From Entomortierella parvispora (Eukaryota; Mortierellomycota; Mortierellomycetes; Mortierellales; Mortierellaceae), in assembly GCA_963573315.1 (NCBI GenBank), contig OY752147.1, positions 806,001-870,000 of the forward strand: 64,000 nucleotides of DNA, written 5' to 3'. A model generated the notes under the pieces. It was not told where the DNA came from, ran no database searches, and was given only the letters and a program-made list of their open reading frames with translations. The position numbers were made by a program, and so were the translations under genes. Shown here one piece after another: positions 1 through 13,162 of the stretch (positions are counted from its first letter, which is position 1; each line of letters opens with the position of its first letter).

Positions 1-2662
1 CAGGAAACACATGGGATCATATTGGATGTTGGAATGTAAGCAGGAGTTTTGTTTGGGGACGCAATAGCTCGTGTTTTAGAGTGCGACTTGTGGCAGTTGT
101 GGAAGATCAGTCCTCCAAAGTGATCTGTGGCTGGCAAAAAATAACTTGTAATTTGTTCATGAATCCTAGGCCCGTTATGCATAAGAATGTCAAGTACAAC
201 TGCAGGATCATCATTCAGGATGGCAAGATCCTCCTGATCCGACCAAAGATGTTTATGGCAAACGACGGCAACTACAGGGAGCTGCGATGGTTCACGCCTT
301 GGGCTAAACATCGCACGACTGAGCAACATTTTCTCCCTAGGATGATCCAAAAGATTACCGGACAGGTCACTGTCCCCATCGGTGACGCTGTTATTTCCAC
401 CCATGATTCCTGCATCGGAGTGGAAATGTGTGAGGAGCTGTTCACCCCAAACAGGTATGTTGATCGTCAAATGAATTGTAACCATGATTCGCTTGAAGAG
501 GTTATCAAGCAATCTACTTACCAGAGATAATACTGCAGCCCTCATATTGGCCTGTCCTTGGATGGAGTAGAGATTATTACAAACAGCAGTGGAAGTCATC
601 ACGAACTCCGAAAGCTGCATACCCGTGTTGACCTGATCAAAGAAGCTACGCTAAAGGTATGGATGACAGGTTCTTGAAGTCTGAGAAGGAACCTTGAAAT
701 GTATCTTATCCCAACAACATTACATTCCTGGATCAAATGATTTCTAGAGCGGAGGAATTTACCTCTATGCGAATCAGAAAGGATGTGATGGCGACCGTCT
801 TTACTACGATGGATGTGCACTCATTGTGGTTAATGGAGAAGTTGTGGCGCAGGGATCCCAGTTCTCCATTGGAGACGTGGAGGTTGTTTCTGCAACCATC
901 GACCTGGAGGACGTTAGATCTTTTAGATCCGCTTGCAGTCGTGGTATTCAGGCCTCGACTAGTCCTAGCTTCCAAAGAATCGAGGCGAACATGGCGTTGT
1001 CCGATGGTCGTCTGGAAGACAACCCAGCCATCAAGCCGACGAAGACAAAATCGGTTTTCTATCATACTCCTGAGGAGGAGATCAGGTGCGATTGAGTGAC
1101 TGACCGACTCGATTTGGACTGGAGGCCTTGATATAATTACTCACCACGATTCGTCTTTAATCTAGTCTGGGACCAGCTTGTTGGCTCTGGGACTACCTCC
1201 GCAGATCGAAGACTAGTGGATTTTTTTTACCATTGAGTGGAGGTATCGACAGTTGTGCAACAGCGACAATTGTGGCTTCCATGTGCCGCTTGGTCGTCAA
1301 ATCTTGCGCCAAAGGTGATGCTCAGACTATTGCGGATGCTCGCCATGTTGCCGGTGAGAGCGCTGAGACAGGATACATTCCGACCGACCCCAAGGAGTTT
1401 GCACAGTATGTCATCGAGTGGATAAAGAAGGATGAATAGCTCCTCAGTCGGGTTCTTTTATTGACATTGGTTCGACAATCGCTTTTAATAGCCGTATCTT
1501 TCACACGTGCTATATGGGTACCAAGAACTCCTCGAACGAAACTCGTGCAAGAGCTAAAGAGCTTGCCGAGTCTATTGGAAGGTAAGGATTAGCACGTTGA
1601 TACATCACGCCGCAGATTACCAGGTCTGTGGCATTGACCTTTTTATATTATTTCTTTGTAGTTATCATGTGGATCTGAACATGGATACTGTGGTGTCTGC
1701 ACTACAGATGCTTTTTACTTTGGTCACCGGAAAGACACCAGAGTTCCGCGCTCATGGTGGCTCCAACGTCGAAAATCTGGCTCTTCAGAACATTCAAGCA
1801 CGTCTCCGCATGGTCTTGGCGTATATTTTCGCGCAATTGCTCCCTTGGGTCCGTGGCCGTCCTGGCTCATTGCTTGTACTTGGAAGCGCCAATGTCGATG
1901 AATGGTAAACTGCGCTCTGGTTCGCCACTATCACCACTTTCAAAGGATAATTGTGCTTACTAACTGTGCCTTTCTGCACGTTAGTTTGAGAGGCTATTTT
2001 ACCAAATACGATTGTTCCAGTGCCGACATCAATCCTATTGGCGGTATTTCCAAGTCAGATTTGCGTCGATTCATTGCCTACGCCCAGCTGGCGTTTAGTA
2101 TGCCCATCCTTGCCAGGTATAAACCACACTATGTTTGATCGGGATCTGATCTGTGGGCAGTCGAGACGTTTGAAGGCTATAGACTAACAACAGTTCTTCG
2201 TTTTCACGTCTCTATCTCAGCTTCTTGGATGCCACTCCCACTGCCGAGTTGGAACCTATCACGGAGAACTATGTTCAGGCGGATGAAGTCGACATGGGCA
2301 TGACATACGACGAACTCACGGACTTTGGTCGACTGAGAAAGGTGTTCAAGTGCGGGCCGTATAGTATGTTTACGAAGCTGGTGCACACGTGGAGCGACAA
2401 GATGGAGGTATCTGAGATTGCGGTCAAGGTCAAGAGGTTCTTTTTTTACTACTCTATTAACCGACACAAGATGACGACGCTCACGCCGTCGTACCACGCC
2501 GAGTCGTACAGTCCAGACGACAACCGGTTCGACCTGCGACCCTTCCTGTACAATGCATCGTGGTCGTGGCAATTCGAGAAGATTGACAGGACGGTGCTTG
2601 TGCTGGAGGAGGAGCAGAGGAAGAAGAAGGAAGAGGAGGAGAAGGAGGGAAAGAAGGATTAG
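1..2662 (+). CDS. QNS1: Glutamine-dependent NAD+ synthetase, 5' truncated by window edge
   Basis: It makes NAD+ from deamido-NAD+, ATP and glutamine. Visible exons: 1-35, 170-454, 539-656, 748-1085, 1166-1405, 1492-1581, 1662-1904, 1985-2116 and 2221-2662, all with GT-AG ends and one continuous frame. The N-terminal nitrilase-type glutaminase domain shows [18 protein letters not shown] and the nucleophile-cysteine block [13 protein letters not shown]. The synthetase domain shows the P-loop [11 protein letters not shown], then GSANVDECLRGYLTK-like and [17 protein letters not shown] blocks, then [20 protein letters not shown] near the C-terminus. These match the eukaryotic fused enzyme throughout. 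The start codon and roughly the first 80 residues lie upstream of the window. The C-terminus is a Lys/Glu-rich tail ([18 protein letters not shown]). Several intron-phase joins split codons and restore conserved residues, so the gene looks intact. Identification is very secure. Confidence 0.96.
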
Positions 2663-2803
2663 TGCGCACTACGCGTAGACAGTACAGTGTACATCAGCAA
2701 GACACGACAACACGCGGTTAGCTTGACTGTTTACAATTTTCGGAAATTGATAATATAAAGGGCGCCGAAGTTCACTTTGACTGTAAAAAAAAAATGAGAA
2801 AGT

Positions 2804-3028
2804 GTCTATTTGTCGTCCGGTCCTACAGCCCCTTCCTTGTCGTCCGACTCTCTTATTTGTCATCCAATGCTCTCTTATTTGTCGTCTCGATTTCTGCACC
2901 GCGCCCTGGCCATGCCACCACAAAATGCCGCGTTTGGGGAAGTGTCCACAGGATCAGGGCAAGGTGCATGACCAGGGCAAGGTGCAGGAATCGAGACGAC
3001 AAATATGAGAATCGGACGACAAATAGAC
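2804..3028. repeat. Fold-back (inverted-repeat) element built from TTTGTCGTC units
   Basis: The left half carries four copies of a unit like ATTTGTCGTCCGA or ATTTGTCGTCTCGA (near 2807, 2836, 2855 and 2876). The right half carries the same units inverted (about 2992-3027). The best arm pair is 2874-2899 against 2982-3007, differing at about 2 of 26 positions. The pairing continues inward through a TGCACC..GCCCTGG segment opposite CCAGGGCAAGGTGCA. The latter is itself directly repeated at about 2953 and 2971. No ORF with convincing coding character lies inside. It could be a small non-autonomous mobile element or a fragment of one; no target-site duplication was established. Confidence 0.6.
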
Positions 3029-3065
3029 GCTTCCCTTTTCCTTTCTTCCGCCACTTTTCTTGAAC

Positions 3066-3320
3066 ATGCATCTTTATAAAATATTTGCGTTAGCATTCAT
3101 CTCTGTGTGCGCTGCGGCTAGGTGCACATACACAGAATTTACCTTCTGCCTAGCAATCGATTTTGCTTTCTGCCAGGCCACTTTCACAGGGAACGACTAC
3201 CTTCGGGCTGCTTGTGTCGCAGGCTTGGGCTACGCATGTGTGGTAAATATTTGCAGTCAAGGCATCCGCTACTGTGGCAGTTACCACGGACAATCCTCAC
3301 GCGGCCCCTACGCTTTGTGA
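3066..3320 (+). CDS. Small secreted cysteine-rich protein candidate
   Basis: An 84-residue ORF. It starts with MHLYKIFALAFISVCAAA, a classic signal-peptide shape (basic residue, hydrophobic core, small residues at the cleavage site). The predicted mature part has seven cysteines (about residues 20, 28, 36, 50, 59, 64 and 70), consistent with a disulfide-rich secreted peptide. No family is recognised. It sits in a repeat-rich stretch next to a fold-back element and mobile-element scraps, a common setting for fast-evolving secreted proteins in fungi (inference). The start was chosen as the first ATG at the hydrophobic N-terminus. It could be a chance ORF, since no splice sites or homologues support it from sequence alone. 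Confidence 0.45.
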   Translation: MHLYKIFALAFISVCAAARCTYTEFTFCLAIDFAFCQATFTGNDYLRAACVAGLGYACVVNICSQGIRYCGSYHGQSSRGPYAL

Positions 3321-3579
3321 TGCTGAAACCACCACAAATCTGAATCTCTATTTTAGTTTAAATGGGTATGCACTGTCTGCATTTACTACTGGCGGAAGTC
3401 AGAATCCCCAAGTTAGAGATGAACTTGACAATCCCGGATTGCTCAGAAACAACTCTTACTACAATAAGTTGATTGCTGGCAATGATACTGCATCCGGTAG
3501 ATGCTGCGGTAGATGCTCACCTATGATGGAACCTTTTGCGAGTCAAGTCCAAGGAAAAGAGGGAATTGATTATCATTGA
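3274..3579 (+). other. Unassigned ORF overlapping the secreted-protein ORF
   Basis: A 101-codon open frame overlaps the last 47 nt of the preceding ORF in another frame. It has a Ser/Thr/Asn-rich composition and ends in a CCGRC cluster. There is no recognisable domain and no signal peptide. It may be a decayed coding fragment or chance. It is listed only so that the interval is not left blank. Confidence 0.15.
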
Positions 3580-3724
3580 CGAGGAGTCGATGGTTTCCAA
3601 AGAGATGTTGGATCAGATAGACGACGCCCTGTGCAGCTTGCAGACCGCCAGACTGATGAGGAGTGGGCCGCTGTGCTCGAGTCACTTGAAAGCATCTGAG
3701 CAGAGAGTTTATCCGAGGAAATGA
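3536..3724 (+). pseudogene. Pif1-like helicase fragment (Helitron-type remnant)
   Basis: About 30 codons read KEKRELIIIDEESMVSKEML followed by DQIDDAL. This matches the Walker B region of Pif1-family helicases (LIIDE-SMV followed by a leucine-rich helix), the kind carried by Helitron transposons. No Walker A, Rep endonuclease or other helicase motif is present nearby, and the frame then runs into non-conserved sequence. It is therefore a short decayed scrap, not a working gene. Assignment to Helitrons rather than a cellular Pif1 rests on the repeat-rich context. Confidence 0.5.
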
Positions 3725-3779
3725 TTGGTTCTTTCATTAAGAAGAACCAAGAGTTTAGAAGGTCAATAGACGTTGTCGC

Positions 3780-4535
3780 TTAGGTGGCGTCGAAAGGTTG
3801 GTCCTCGAGGATGCGGAGAAAGTGAAATATCCAGATCTGACAAAGGACGGTTGTTAGAAGCTCAACTGCTCGTCGGAAGGATCTGCTCATAATCTCCATA
3901 GAGGAGAAGTTCGATGAACTCCCATGAAATCCGTCTCTGACGAGCGTGGCTAGCGACGAGCGCCAAACTTGGAGTTTCAGCGGGCATGTAAAAATCATGT
4001 GGCGGAGGTCTCCTGCTCTGCTCCGCCTTGCGCAGGACTCGTCGAAGGTCTCTTCCATGATGGAATGTAGCTGTTTTCGAGAGTGTAGTTTGTTGATTTG
4101 AAGGCGCCACCACACCGTGCGAGTGCTGTGTGGAATGTCGGCCTTCCAGAAAAAGTCCAAAACTGAGTTGTAAATGTTTGTCGGGGTGTGGTGTCCAACG
4201 GAGCAGCTTCCTTTTCCTTTTCCTTGCTCCTCGTGAGTCTTCGAGTCTGATCCCGGCTATGAGCCGTAGGATTTGATCCGCTGGCTCAGATACTCAGTGG
4301 TGTCGATCCAGGTACATGTATCTTGGTCCAGCAGTTTCTCAAGAGTGTTGAACGTAGGGAAGAATCCTTGTAGGACGTTTCGCTCGAATCCAGGATACGT
4401 GCGCGCCACAGGAGGTCGTTCCCGTGAAGGAATGAATTCTAGATGTCCTGCAAGTCATCGGAGTCGCTCTGATCATGGGGCTGTCACCTAACATGAATAC
4501 TGGGTGCTTCGATACTTGCACCATGGAAGACATTC
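3780..4535 (-). mobile_element. Non-LTR (LINE) retrotransposon remnant, 3' end of reverse transcriptase ORF
   Basis: On the minus strand about 126 codons include WKADIPHSTRTVWWRLQINK and then HMIFTCPLKLQVWRSSL. This is the typical zinc-binding tail that follows reverse transcriptase in LINE elements (zf-RVT): the W-hxxLpTR helix and a Cys/His pair. The sequence upstream on that strand (4200-4535) continues in broken frames with similar flavour. The polymerase core and endonuclease are absent, so this is a truncated, frameshifted relic. 5' truncation is normal for LINE copies. No poly-A tail or target duplication was identified with confidence. Confidence 0.6.
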
Positions 4536-4966
4536 AGAAGACATACAATCCAATCTATTGGAGGACTGCTTTTTTCAATTTACACCGCATAAATACTTCG
4601 CGTCCCTCCAAAACCGCTTTTTTTCCTGCTGTGTTTCGTCGTTTGTCGTGATCCCCTTCGGAGCCGATCGTCATTCCATTCGCGTGAGCATTCTTTTTTT
4701 TTTTTCTTCTTTCGGATCCGATCTTTCGCTCTCCTACCTTCCGCAGTCAACCACTGCCCCCCTGATCTCATTCCTCGACCCTCTCTTGCCTCATTCAAAG
4801 GCTACGCCGCACGTAAGCGCTCGTAGAGTACATTCTTTTCTCAATGCTGCATTTGGATCGGACGCGATCTTGCTGTGGCATTCAATCCCAACGTTTCTCT
4901 TTGTGTAGTTCTTTTTTTGCTCACCATTCTTCTCATTGATGCCCAGGCAGTAGCACAAACTACAGA
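4536..4966. other. Upstream region of the SAP-domain gene
   Basis: Pyrimidine-rich (TTTTTTTTTTTCTTC near 4691, several CTTTCTC runs), as is usual in front of fungal housekeeping genes. An open frame crosses it but has no coding character. No clear TATA box was seen. Confidence 0.4.
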
Positions 4967-6775
4967 ATGCTGTTCAAGCAAACGCGCCTGGTCGCGGACC
5001 GATCTGTAGCCTCGGTCTTGAGCCTCGTCCACGCGCGCCGTAGCCTTTTCTCTCTGCAGCATCAGCCCCATCGCTCCTCGTGGCTGACCGCACTCGAGTC
5101 CCAGCCTACAACTGCCCCTCGCTCCTTTAACTTGACCACGGCTACCGCCGTCCTCGTCTCCACTCGCGCCTACACGTCCTCTTCCAGTCCCAAGCGATAC
5201 TCTGCAGTCCAAGGGTCAGGCTCAGGGCCCAAAGTCTCCGATCATACATCTACAGAACTGGAAGCCATGACCAACTTTCAGCTCCGTGGTATGTTGAAAG
5301 AATACGGACTCATGGTGAGTGGCCGAAAGGCTGAACTGGTCGACCGACTCCTTAAGCATTTTCATCAACATCACGCTCAGAACCACAGAGCCGACGTCGC
5401 CAATGGATCGACCAAAAATCAAGGAAACGCCATTAAGGCAGCAGAGGTTGGGGAGGTCAAGCCTGAACAACAGAGACGATTGTTTGAGGAGCGTCAGCAA
5501 TGGGACCATTTAGCATCACCATTACCAGCACAAACCACATCAGCGAATGCAGCAACAACTGTTCGTTCGACCTCAAAGACCAACGGGACCAATGCCGGGG
5601 AACCTTCAGCCAAGCCTTTGGACAAGGAACAATCTACTAAGACTGCACACGACAGAGATCAACTAAAGGCTCAGCGTGAAAAGGAACAACACGATCGTGA
5701 ACTGAAAGCGAAACAAGAGAAGGAAATACACGAGAGGGAACTGAAGGCGAAACTTGAGAAAGAGCGACTTGCTAAAGAAAAGCACGAGAAGGAGCAGCAG
5801 GAACTTCAAGCAAAGCAGGAGAAGGAGAGACTTGCCAAAGAGAAGCACGAGAAGGAACAGCGGGAGCTCAAAGTCAAGCAAGAAAAGGAGCAGCATGAGC
5901 GCGAACTCAAGGCCAAACAGGAGAATGAACGACTTGCAAAGGAAAAATACGAGAAGGAACAGCAGGAACTCAAAGCCAGGCAGGAGAAGGAGCAGCGGGA
6001 AATCAAGGCCAAGGAAGAACGAGAACGAATTGCCAGAGAGAAGCAAGAAAAAGAACGGCGGGATCTCAAGGCTAAAGAGGAGAAGGAACAGCATGAAAGA
6101 GAATCAAAGGCCAGACATGAGAAGGAGCAGCAAGAACTGAAGGCCAAGCTTGAAAAGGAGCGACTTGCTAAAGAGAAGCATGAAAAGGAACAGCGGGAGC
6201 TCAAAGCCAGACAGGAGAGGGAGCAGCACGAACGTGACCTCTGGGCGAAGCAAGAAAAGGAGCGACATGAGAAAGAGCTCAAGGCTAAACACGACAGTGA
6301 GCTGAAGGCCAAGCAAGAAAAGGAGAGACACGAGTTGGAACTGAAGGCCAAATACGACAAAGAGGTTCAAGAAAAGGAACGGCACCTGAAGGCCGTAGCC
6401 CTTGCCGCTGAACAACAAGCCCTTAGAGCAAAGAAAGTGACGGATGAAAAGCTGAAGGAAGCAGCCAAACGAGCGGAAAAGGAGCACGTGTCAAACAGTG
6501 GGTCTGCATCGTCAAGCGACAAAGAGAGCCACGGAGACAAGTGGACAGAGGAAAAGATTCCTATTGGCACCAAGGCTGTAGGCGTAGTCTTGGGTCTAGG
6601 TATTGTAGCGTGGTTCCTGTCTGGCAAACGTGATCGGTGGGTCGAGGCCCAGGCCAAGGCTGCAGAGGAGCGCCGTCAACGGCTCGCCGAGGAAACTGCG
6701 GAAGAAGTGCAGAAAGCAGAGCTGAAGGCGCAAGAAAAGGACAAGAGCCATAACGACATCAACCGTCTGTCGTAA
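4967..6775 (+). CDS. Mitochondrial SAP-domain protein with giant charged coiled coil (Aim34-like)
   Basis: 602 residues, single exon. The N-terminus (MLFKQTRLVADRSVASVLSL..) is rich in Arg, Ser and Leu with no acids, as in a mitochondrial presequence. A SAP motif follows at about residues 95-135 (TNFQLRGMLKEYGLMVSGRK then AELVDRLLKHF). A nearly uninterrupted Lys/Glu/Gln/Arg-rich helix at about 230-506 is built from degenerate units such as EKEQHERELKAKQEKERLAKE. A single membrane span lies near 535-553 (AVGVVLGLGIVAWFLSG), followed by a charged tail. Yeast Aim34 is a mitochondrial SAP-domain protein of only about 200 residues, so the family assignment is by architecture. The repeats would make the region prone to length variation. 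The role is unknown; an inner-membrane protein contacting mtDNA or RNA through SAP is a guess. Confidence 0.75.
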   Translation: MLFKQTRLVADRSVASVLSLVHARRSLFSLQHQPHRSSWLTALESQPTTAPRSFNLTTATAVLVSTRAYTSSSSPKRYSAVQGSGSGPKVSDHTSTELEAMTNFQLRGMLKEYGLMVSGRKAELVDRLLKHFHQHHAQNHRADVANGSTKNQGNAIKAAEVGEVKPEQQRRLFEERQQWDHLASPLPAQTTSANAATTVRSTSKTNGTNAGEPSAKPLDKEQSTKTAHDRDQLKAQREKEQHDRELKAKQEKEIHERELKAKLEKERLAKEKHEKEQQELQAKQEKERLAKEKHEKEQRELKVKQEKEQHERELKAKQENERLAKEKYEKEQQELKARQEKEQREIKAKEERERIAREKQEKERRDLKAKEEKEQHERESKARHEKEQQELKAKLEKERLAKEKHEKEQRELKARQEREQHERDLWAKQEKERHEKELKAKHDSELKAKQEKERHELELKAKYDKEVQEKERHLKAVALAAEQQALRAKKVTDEKLKEAAKRAEKEHVSNSGSASSSDKESHGDKWTEEKIPIGTKAVGVVLGLGIVAWFLSGKRDRWVEAQAKAAEERRQRLAEETAEEVQKAELKAQEKDKSHNDINRLS

Positions 6776-8785
6776 ACTTCCTTACACCAGTTTAAACACA
6801 CACACATTTTTCATTCCCCCTCACTTCATCATTGCATTAGGCCACTCTCATTCACTCATCTACTTAGCTACCATCATGAACACATCTAGATCTCCCCATG
6901 GGAAGTAATTAAAAGTCATATGGCGCTCATTTTAGAGTACAATAAGAGTTTTCCTTTGTCGCTCAATTGGCGCAATTCCCGGAGAAAGTGGGGCACACAT
7001 GTACAGCCATCGAGTAAGGAGCGCGGCTGAAGTGAGGGGAGACGAAACCTCAAAGGTTGCCTTACGCAGCCCAAAAAAAGGCGTGCGAAAGTTCCTCTTT
7101 TGGTCAGCAGTTTGACAAACATGCCCAAAGATGGCGGCATTTCATGTAGTTGAGACGAGGGAACGAAGAAAAAAATGTCCGTTACTGAATTTCAGATCCG
7201 ATCATTGTTTTTTTTTTCGAAAGGACCCAGGGTTAAAGCTAGGGAGTGACGAACCGGCCTATCATCCGATACCCGGCATGCGAACCTGCGAATAGGACGG
7301 GGATCGGGAGACGAAAATGGCCAGCTTACAGTTATCCAGGGGATTTGATACATTATTGCTGTCATGGCTCCAAGATTCGCCCCCAAAACCGCCCAGTTGG
7401 ACTAATCCAAAGAGTCCAAATGGTGACCGCCTCGCGCTATTTGATGGCGTGCTGGGTCTCTCTCCCGCTCGCCCTCTCGTGCACTAAGCGGGTGCAGCCC
7501 ATATCAAGACAAGCAGGAAATGTGTTGGTCGAGGAGTTTTAAGCGGAGTGCTGAGGGAACACTTCGCCATGCGATCGATGGAAACGACCCTCGTCCAACA
7601 GAAACGCAGCTACAGTAATATGTTTTACTGCAATCGATAATGACTACTGTAACGAGGGGGTTCTCCGTCCTCGTTGAAGCTGCAAAGGTGTTCGAAGTTG
7701 AAGAGGACCCATGGTCCACGACGGCGACCAGCAGGGGTCTTTGGTCCTTGGAGAATGTGTACATCCCACGGACCGCAACCTTGATATCAGCGATCGCCTC
7801 TGTTTGTCACACAGAGGACATCTCCCTCGGTATTTCCTTTGCCCTCGGCCATTTTCAGCCGGGAGGGAGTCTGGTTTCCCACACTTTTACCTTCACCTTC
7901 GATTTTGGCTTGACCTCCAACAGAGTTTGCACGATGCTCTCGTAGACTACAATAGTGTTTTTTTTCCTCTCCTGTTTGCTGGGTGCAGTACAGTGCACAA
8001 TTGCCGCAGTCCATAACATCATTTCCTCTCTTGGAGGAGAGTGCGCCCAACAAAGAGGGAAAACGCAAACTCTGCAGAATCGTCGTTCCTCGGTCGTCGG
8101 TACATTTATCGGCTTCAAAAAGAGCCAGGCAAGACGGGTATCCAATGGGAACCGATCCCCAGCCTGAGAAAGACAAAAAGAGGCAGTCAAGACCGGCCTC
8201 AGGTCTCTGAGTTCCGCTTGCGGCCCATGAAAAAAAATATTTCGAGCAATGAATGAATGAAAAATGCTTGTTGTGCTACGCAACGCGCCATTCAATAGGA
8301 ACCTTGTTTCTTTTTAGCAGCCCGTCGTTCATGGGAAAGTGCGGTTGCTACATACTGTATGTATTTTGATTCTGGATGCGCTCCCTCGGAGAGAGAGGAG
8401 AGTGCTGTGTCAAAGACAATGGAAGCATGTTGCAGAAGCGTACTCCCAGTCGGATAAGCTCCCTGCCCCTGCGCTTGGCTGAAAGACACGAGGAAGAGGA
8501 AAGAGAGAGAGGATAGAGTCATACCGACGCTGCAATTGCAAACCTGTCAACCGGTTCCTCAGTTGCTATCTCTTCATAATCAGAAAATTGTTTATATGCC
8601 CCCCTCCCCCTGATCAACTCTTTGTTTTTTTTGTTGTTTCTTCACTGTTCTTCATTGTTCTTCATTCTCTCTCTCTCTCTGGATCGGATCTCTCCTTCTT
8701 GTATCTATCCTTCTCCCCTCTCCGCTCAGACACATCCCTCCCCTCTCCTCCTTCCTCCCTCCCTATATCCTCGCCACTCTCTTCC
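6776..8785. other. 2-kb intergenic region, no gene recognised
   Basis: Short open frames occur on both strands (for example 7246-7542 plus and 7855-8295 minus) but show no domain, no consistent codon bias and no splice structure. The last 200 nt before the OPT gene are CT/TCTC-rich, a likely promoter and 5' leader. No tRNA-like or repeat structure was noticed. Confidence 0.5.
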
Positions 8786-11118
<2,333 letters not shown>

Positions 11119-11179
11119 GCGCGATCATATCAGCTTGGACCATACCAAATCCTCTCTCTCATTCTTGTATTATATCAAC

Positions 11180-11185
11180 AATAAA
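11180..11185 (+). terminator. AATAAA polyadenylation signal of the OPT gene
   Basis: An exact AATAAA lies 62 nt after the OPT stop codon. Its position and AT-rich surroundings fit a cleavage signal. Confidence 0.5.
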
Positions 11186-11335
11186 CACTACCCTTGTCAA
11201 TCTTTTTTCTTCTCAGAGTTTGTATATTATGTAGAGAGAATATATAAGGAGCAATCCCTTGTGCGGCATGGTATGTAGTTAATGAGCGCGACGTGTCACA
11301 ACTCAGAGTTTCAATGTCGGCAAACAGCCATGCAG

Positions 11336-11341
11336 TTTATT
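11336..11341 (-). terminator. AATAAA polyadenylation signal of the MFS gene
   Basis: AATAAA on the minus strand, 88 nt after the MFS stop. The OPT and MFS transcripts converge in the 310-nt gap 11119-11428. Confidence 0.45.
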
Positions 11342-11428
11342 AACTATAAAAAACGATGGTATATGGTGGAGAAAGAAGAAACAATCCGAGAAATGAGGAT
11401 GAGTTATTTCTTTTCGTATGCTCGCTTT

Positions 11429-13162
11429 CTAGACATTTCTCTTGCGACGGATGAAGACTGAGGCTAGGAGACCGAGACCCACGATGGGAGTCAAGATGGT
11501 GAACAGGAATCGGAAGGATTCTGCGTAGGCCTCCAAGACAGAGTCCTTGACGGCATCGGGCAAGGTGGCGACTGCGGTCATGTTCTCGATCGCATTCGCT
11601 TCCCTCACCATCGCCTGCAGGACCTCGGGCAATTTTGCCAAGTTGTCCAACAGTCGGTTGTTGATCACAGCAGCGCAGACGGCAACACCGACAGAGGATC
11701 CGATAGAGTTGATGAATCCACAGAGGGACGTGGCCACAGCGAGATCCTTCTTGTCGGCCAACTCCTGACAGGCAAAGATGCAGTTCTGGAAGATTAGACC
11801 CTGACCGAATCCCATGATAAGGACAAATCCGACCTGCTCTCCAATGGAGGTATGGACACCAAAAAGGATCAAAAGACCGACACCGGTTCCAAAGATGCAG
11901 AGACCTGCCCAGATAAAGAGTCGGACATCTGAAAAGCGCTTCATCAGGAACGAAGCCAGCGTAGTGCTGATGACGAGACCAATGACACTGGGCATCAGAC
12001 GGATGCCAGAGATCATCGTCGAGGCTCCCTGGACGACCTGGAAGTACATAGGGATGTAATAGGTGCAACCAATGAAGACGAATCCAACCACACCCGATAC
12101 GAGCAACACCAAGGCAACATCTCGATTCTTGAACAGACTGGGGGGCACCACTGGTTCCTTGGCCTGACCCTCGATCCACACGAGGACAACGATCAAGACG
12201 ACAAAGACACAGAACAGGGCAATGATGCGACCCGAGTTCCAAGGGTAGGTTGTACCTCCCCAAGTCAATGCCAACAACAGACAAATGACTGAGGCGATCA
12301 CCAGCATGACGCCGAGATAATCGATCCTGGAGAGTTTTTCGGAGATCTTGGATCGCTCACTCTCGAATGGCATGTTGAACAACCAGGTGATGAGCGCGAA
12401 TGAGAGGGTGACCAAAGGCAAGTTGATGTAAAAACACCAACGCCAGGTCGCATGTTCCACAAAGGCGCCTCCCAGCACTGGCCCGATGACACTGGAGACA
12501 GCAAAGGCGAGCCACACTACACTCTGGTAGCGAGCCCTCTCCTCGACTTTTGTAAACATGTCTGCAATGATGATCATGACCAGTGAGAACAGGCCGGATC
12601 CACCGAGACCCTGGACAGCACGGAAGAGGATCAACATGGTCATGGATGACGCTGCACCACAGCCGATGGAGCCGATCAAGAAGATCACACAGGCGATCTG
12701 GTACAAGATCTTGCGACCAAAGATATCAGAGATTCGGCCGTAAACGGGCTGGAGGGCGGTGTACGCGAGCATGTAGGCCGTGGCAATCCAACTCATTTCG
12801 GTTTGAGCATTGAAGTCTGAAGCAATGCGGGGCAGGGCGGTGGCGATGATGCTGATGTCTAAACTGGCTAGGAATGAACCCAGAAAGAGACTGCAAGGAG
12901 TTTTAGAGATAAAGATAGGGAGCAGGGCAACGTTAATGATCCATTGGGCGTTGGGCAGTTATCGACTTGAACAAAGCGAACGAGGATCATACCCAAGGAA
13001 GAGCAGGATCAAGCGAGGCTTGCTCATCGGCGGCTGTGAATCTTCATTTGAGGGTGTCTGCAGCTCGATATCTCTGTTACCCTTCTCATCCAAGAAGGTG
13101 TCGACAGGATGGTCTGAGGCAATTTCAGGAGGGTGAGGTATTGACTCTGCGGCAGCTGCCAT
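11429..13162 (-). CDS. MFS transporter, DHA2 (14-TMS) drug:H+ antiporter family
   Basis: Exon 1 13162-12993 and exon 2 12890-11429 give 543 residues. The intron (12992-12891) joins LLFLG to LFLGSFLASLDISII, which restores the conserved D-x-(S/T)-I-(V/I) end of TM1. Other hallmarks are YMLAYTALQPVYGRISDIFG (loop 2-3 motif A: G-x-x-x-D-x-x-G-R-K), RAVQGLGGSGLFSLVMIII, and the antiporter motif C-like AVSSVIGPVLGGAFVEH. The length and 14-span pattern fit DHA2 multidrug or basic amino-acid exporters. The N-tail is acidic, cytosolic and Pro-rich. Family members export toxic compounds or vacuolar amino acids; the exact substrate is unknown. The gene is divergent from the pterin dehydratase gene. Confidence 0.9.

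Noticed and set aside
5663-6360. Long Ser/Cys/Leu-rich frames antisense to the coiled-coil gene
   Set aside because: They are the complement of the repetitive Lys/Glu codons and have no independent support.
11340-12284. 314-codon frame overlapping the MFS gene
   Set aside because: Out-of-frame shadow of the transporter exon on the same strand.
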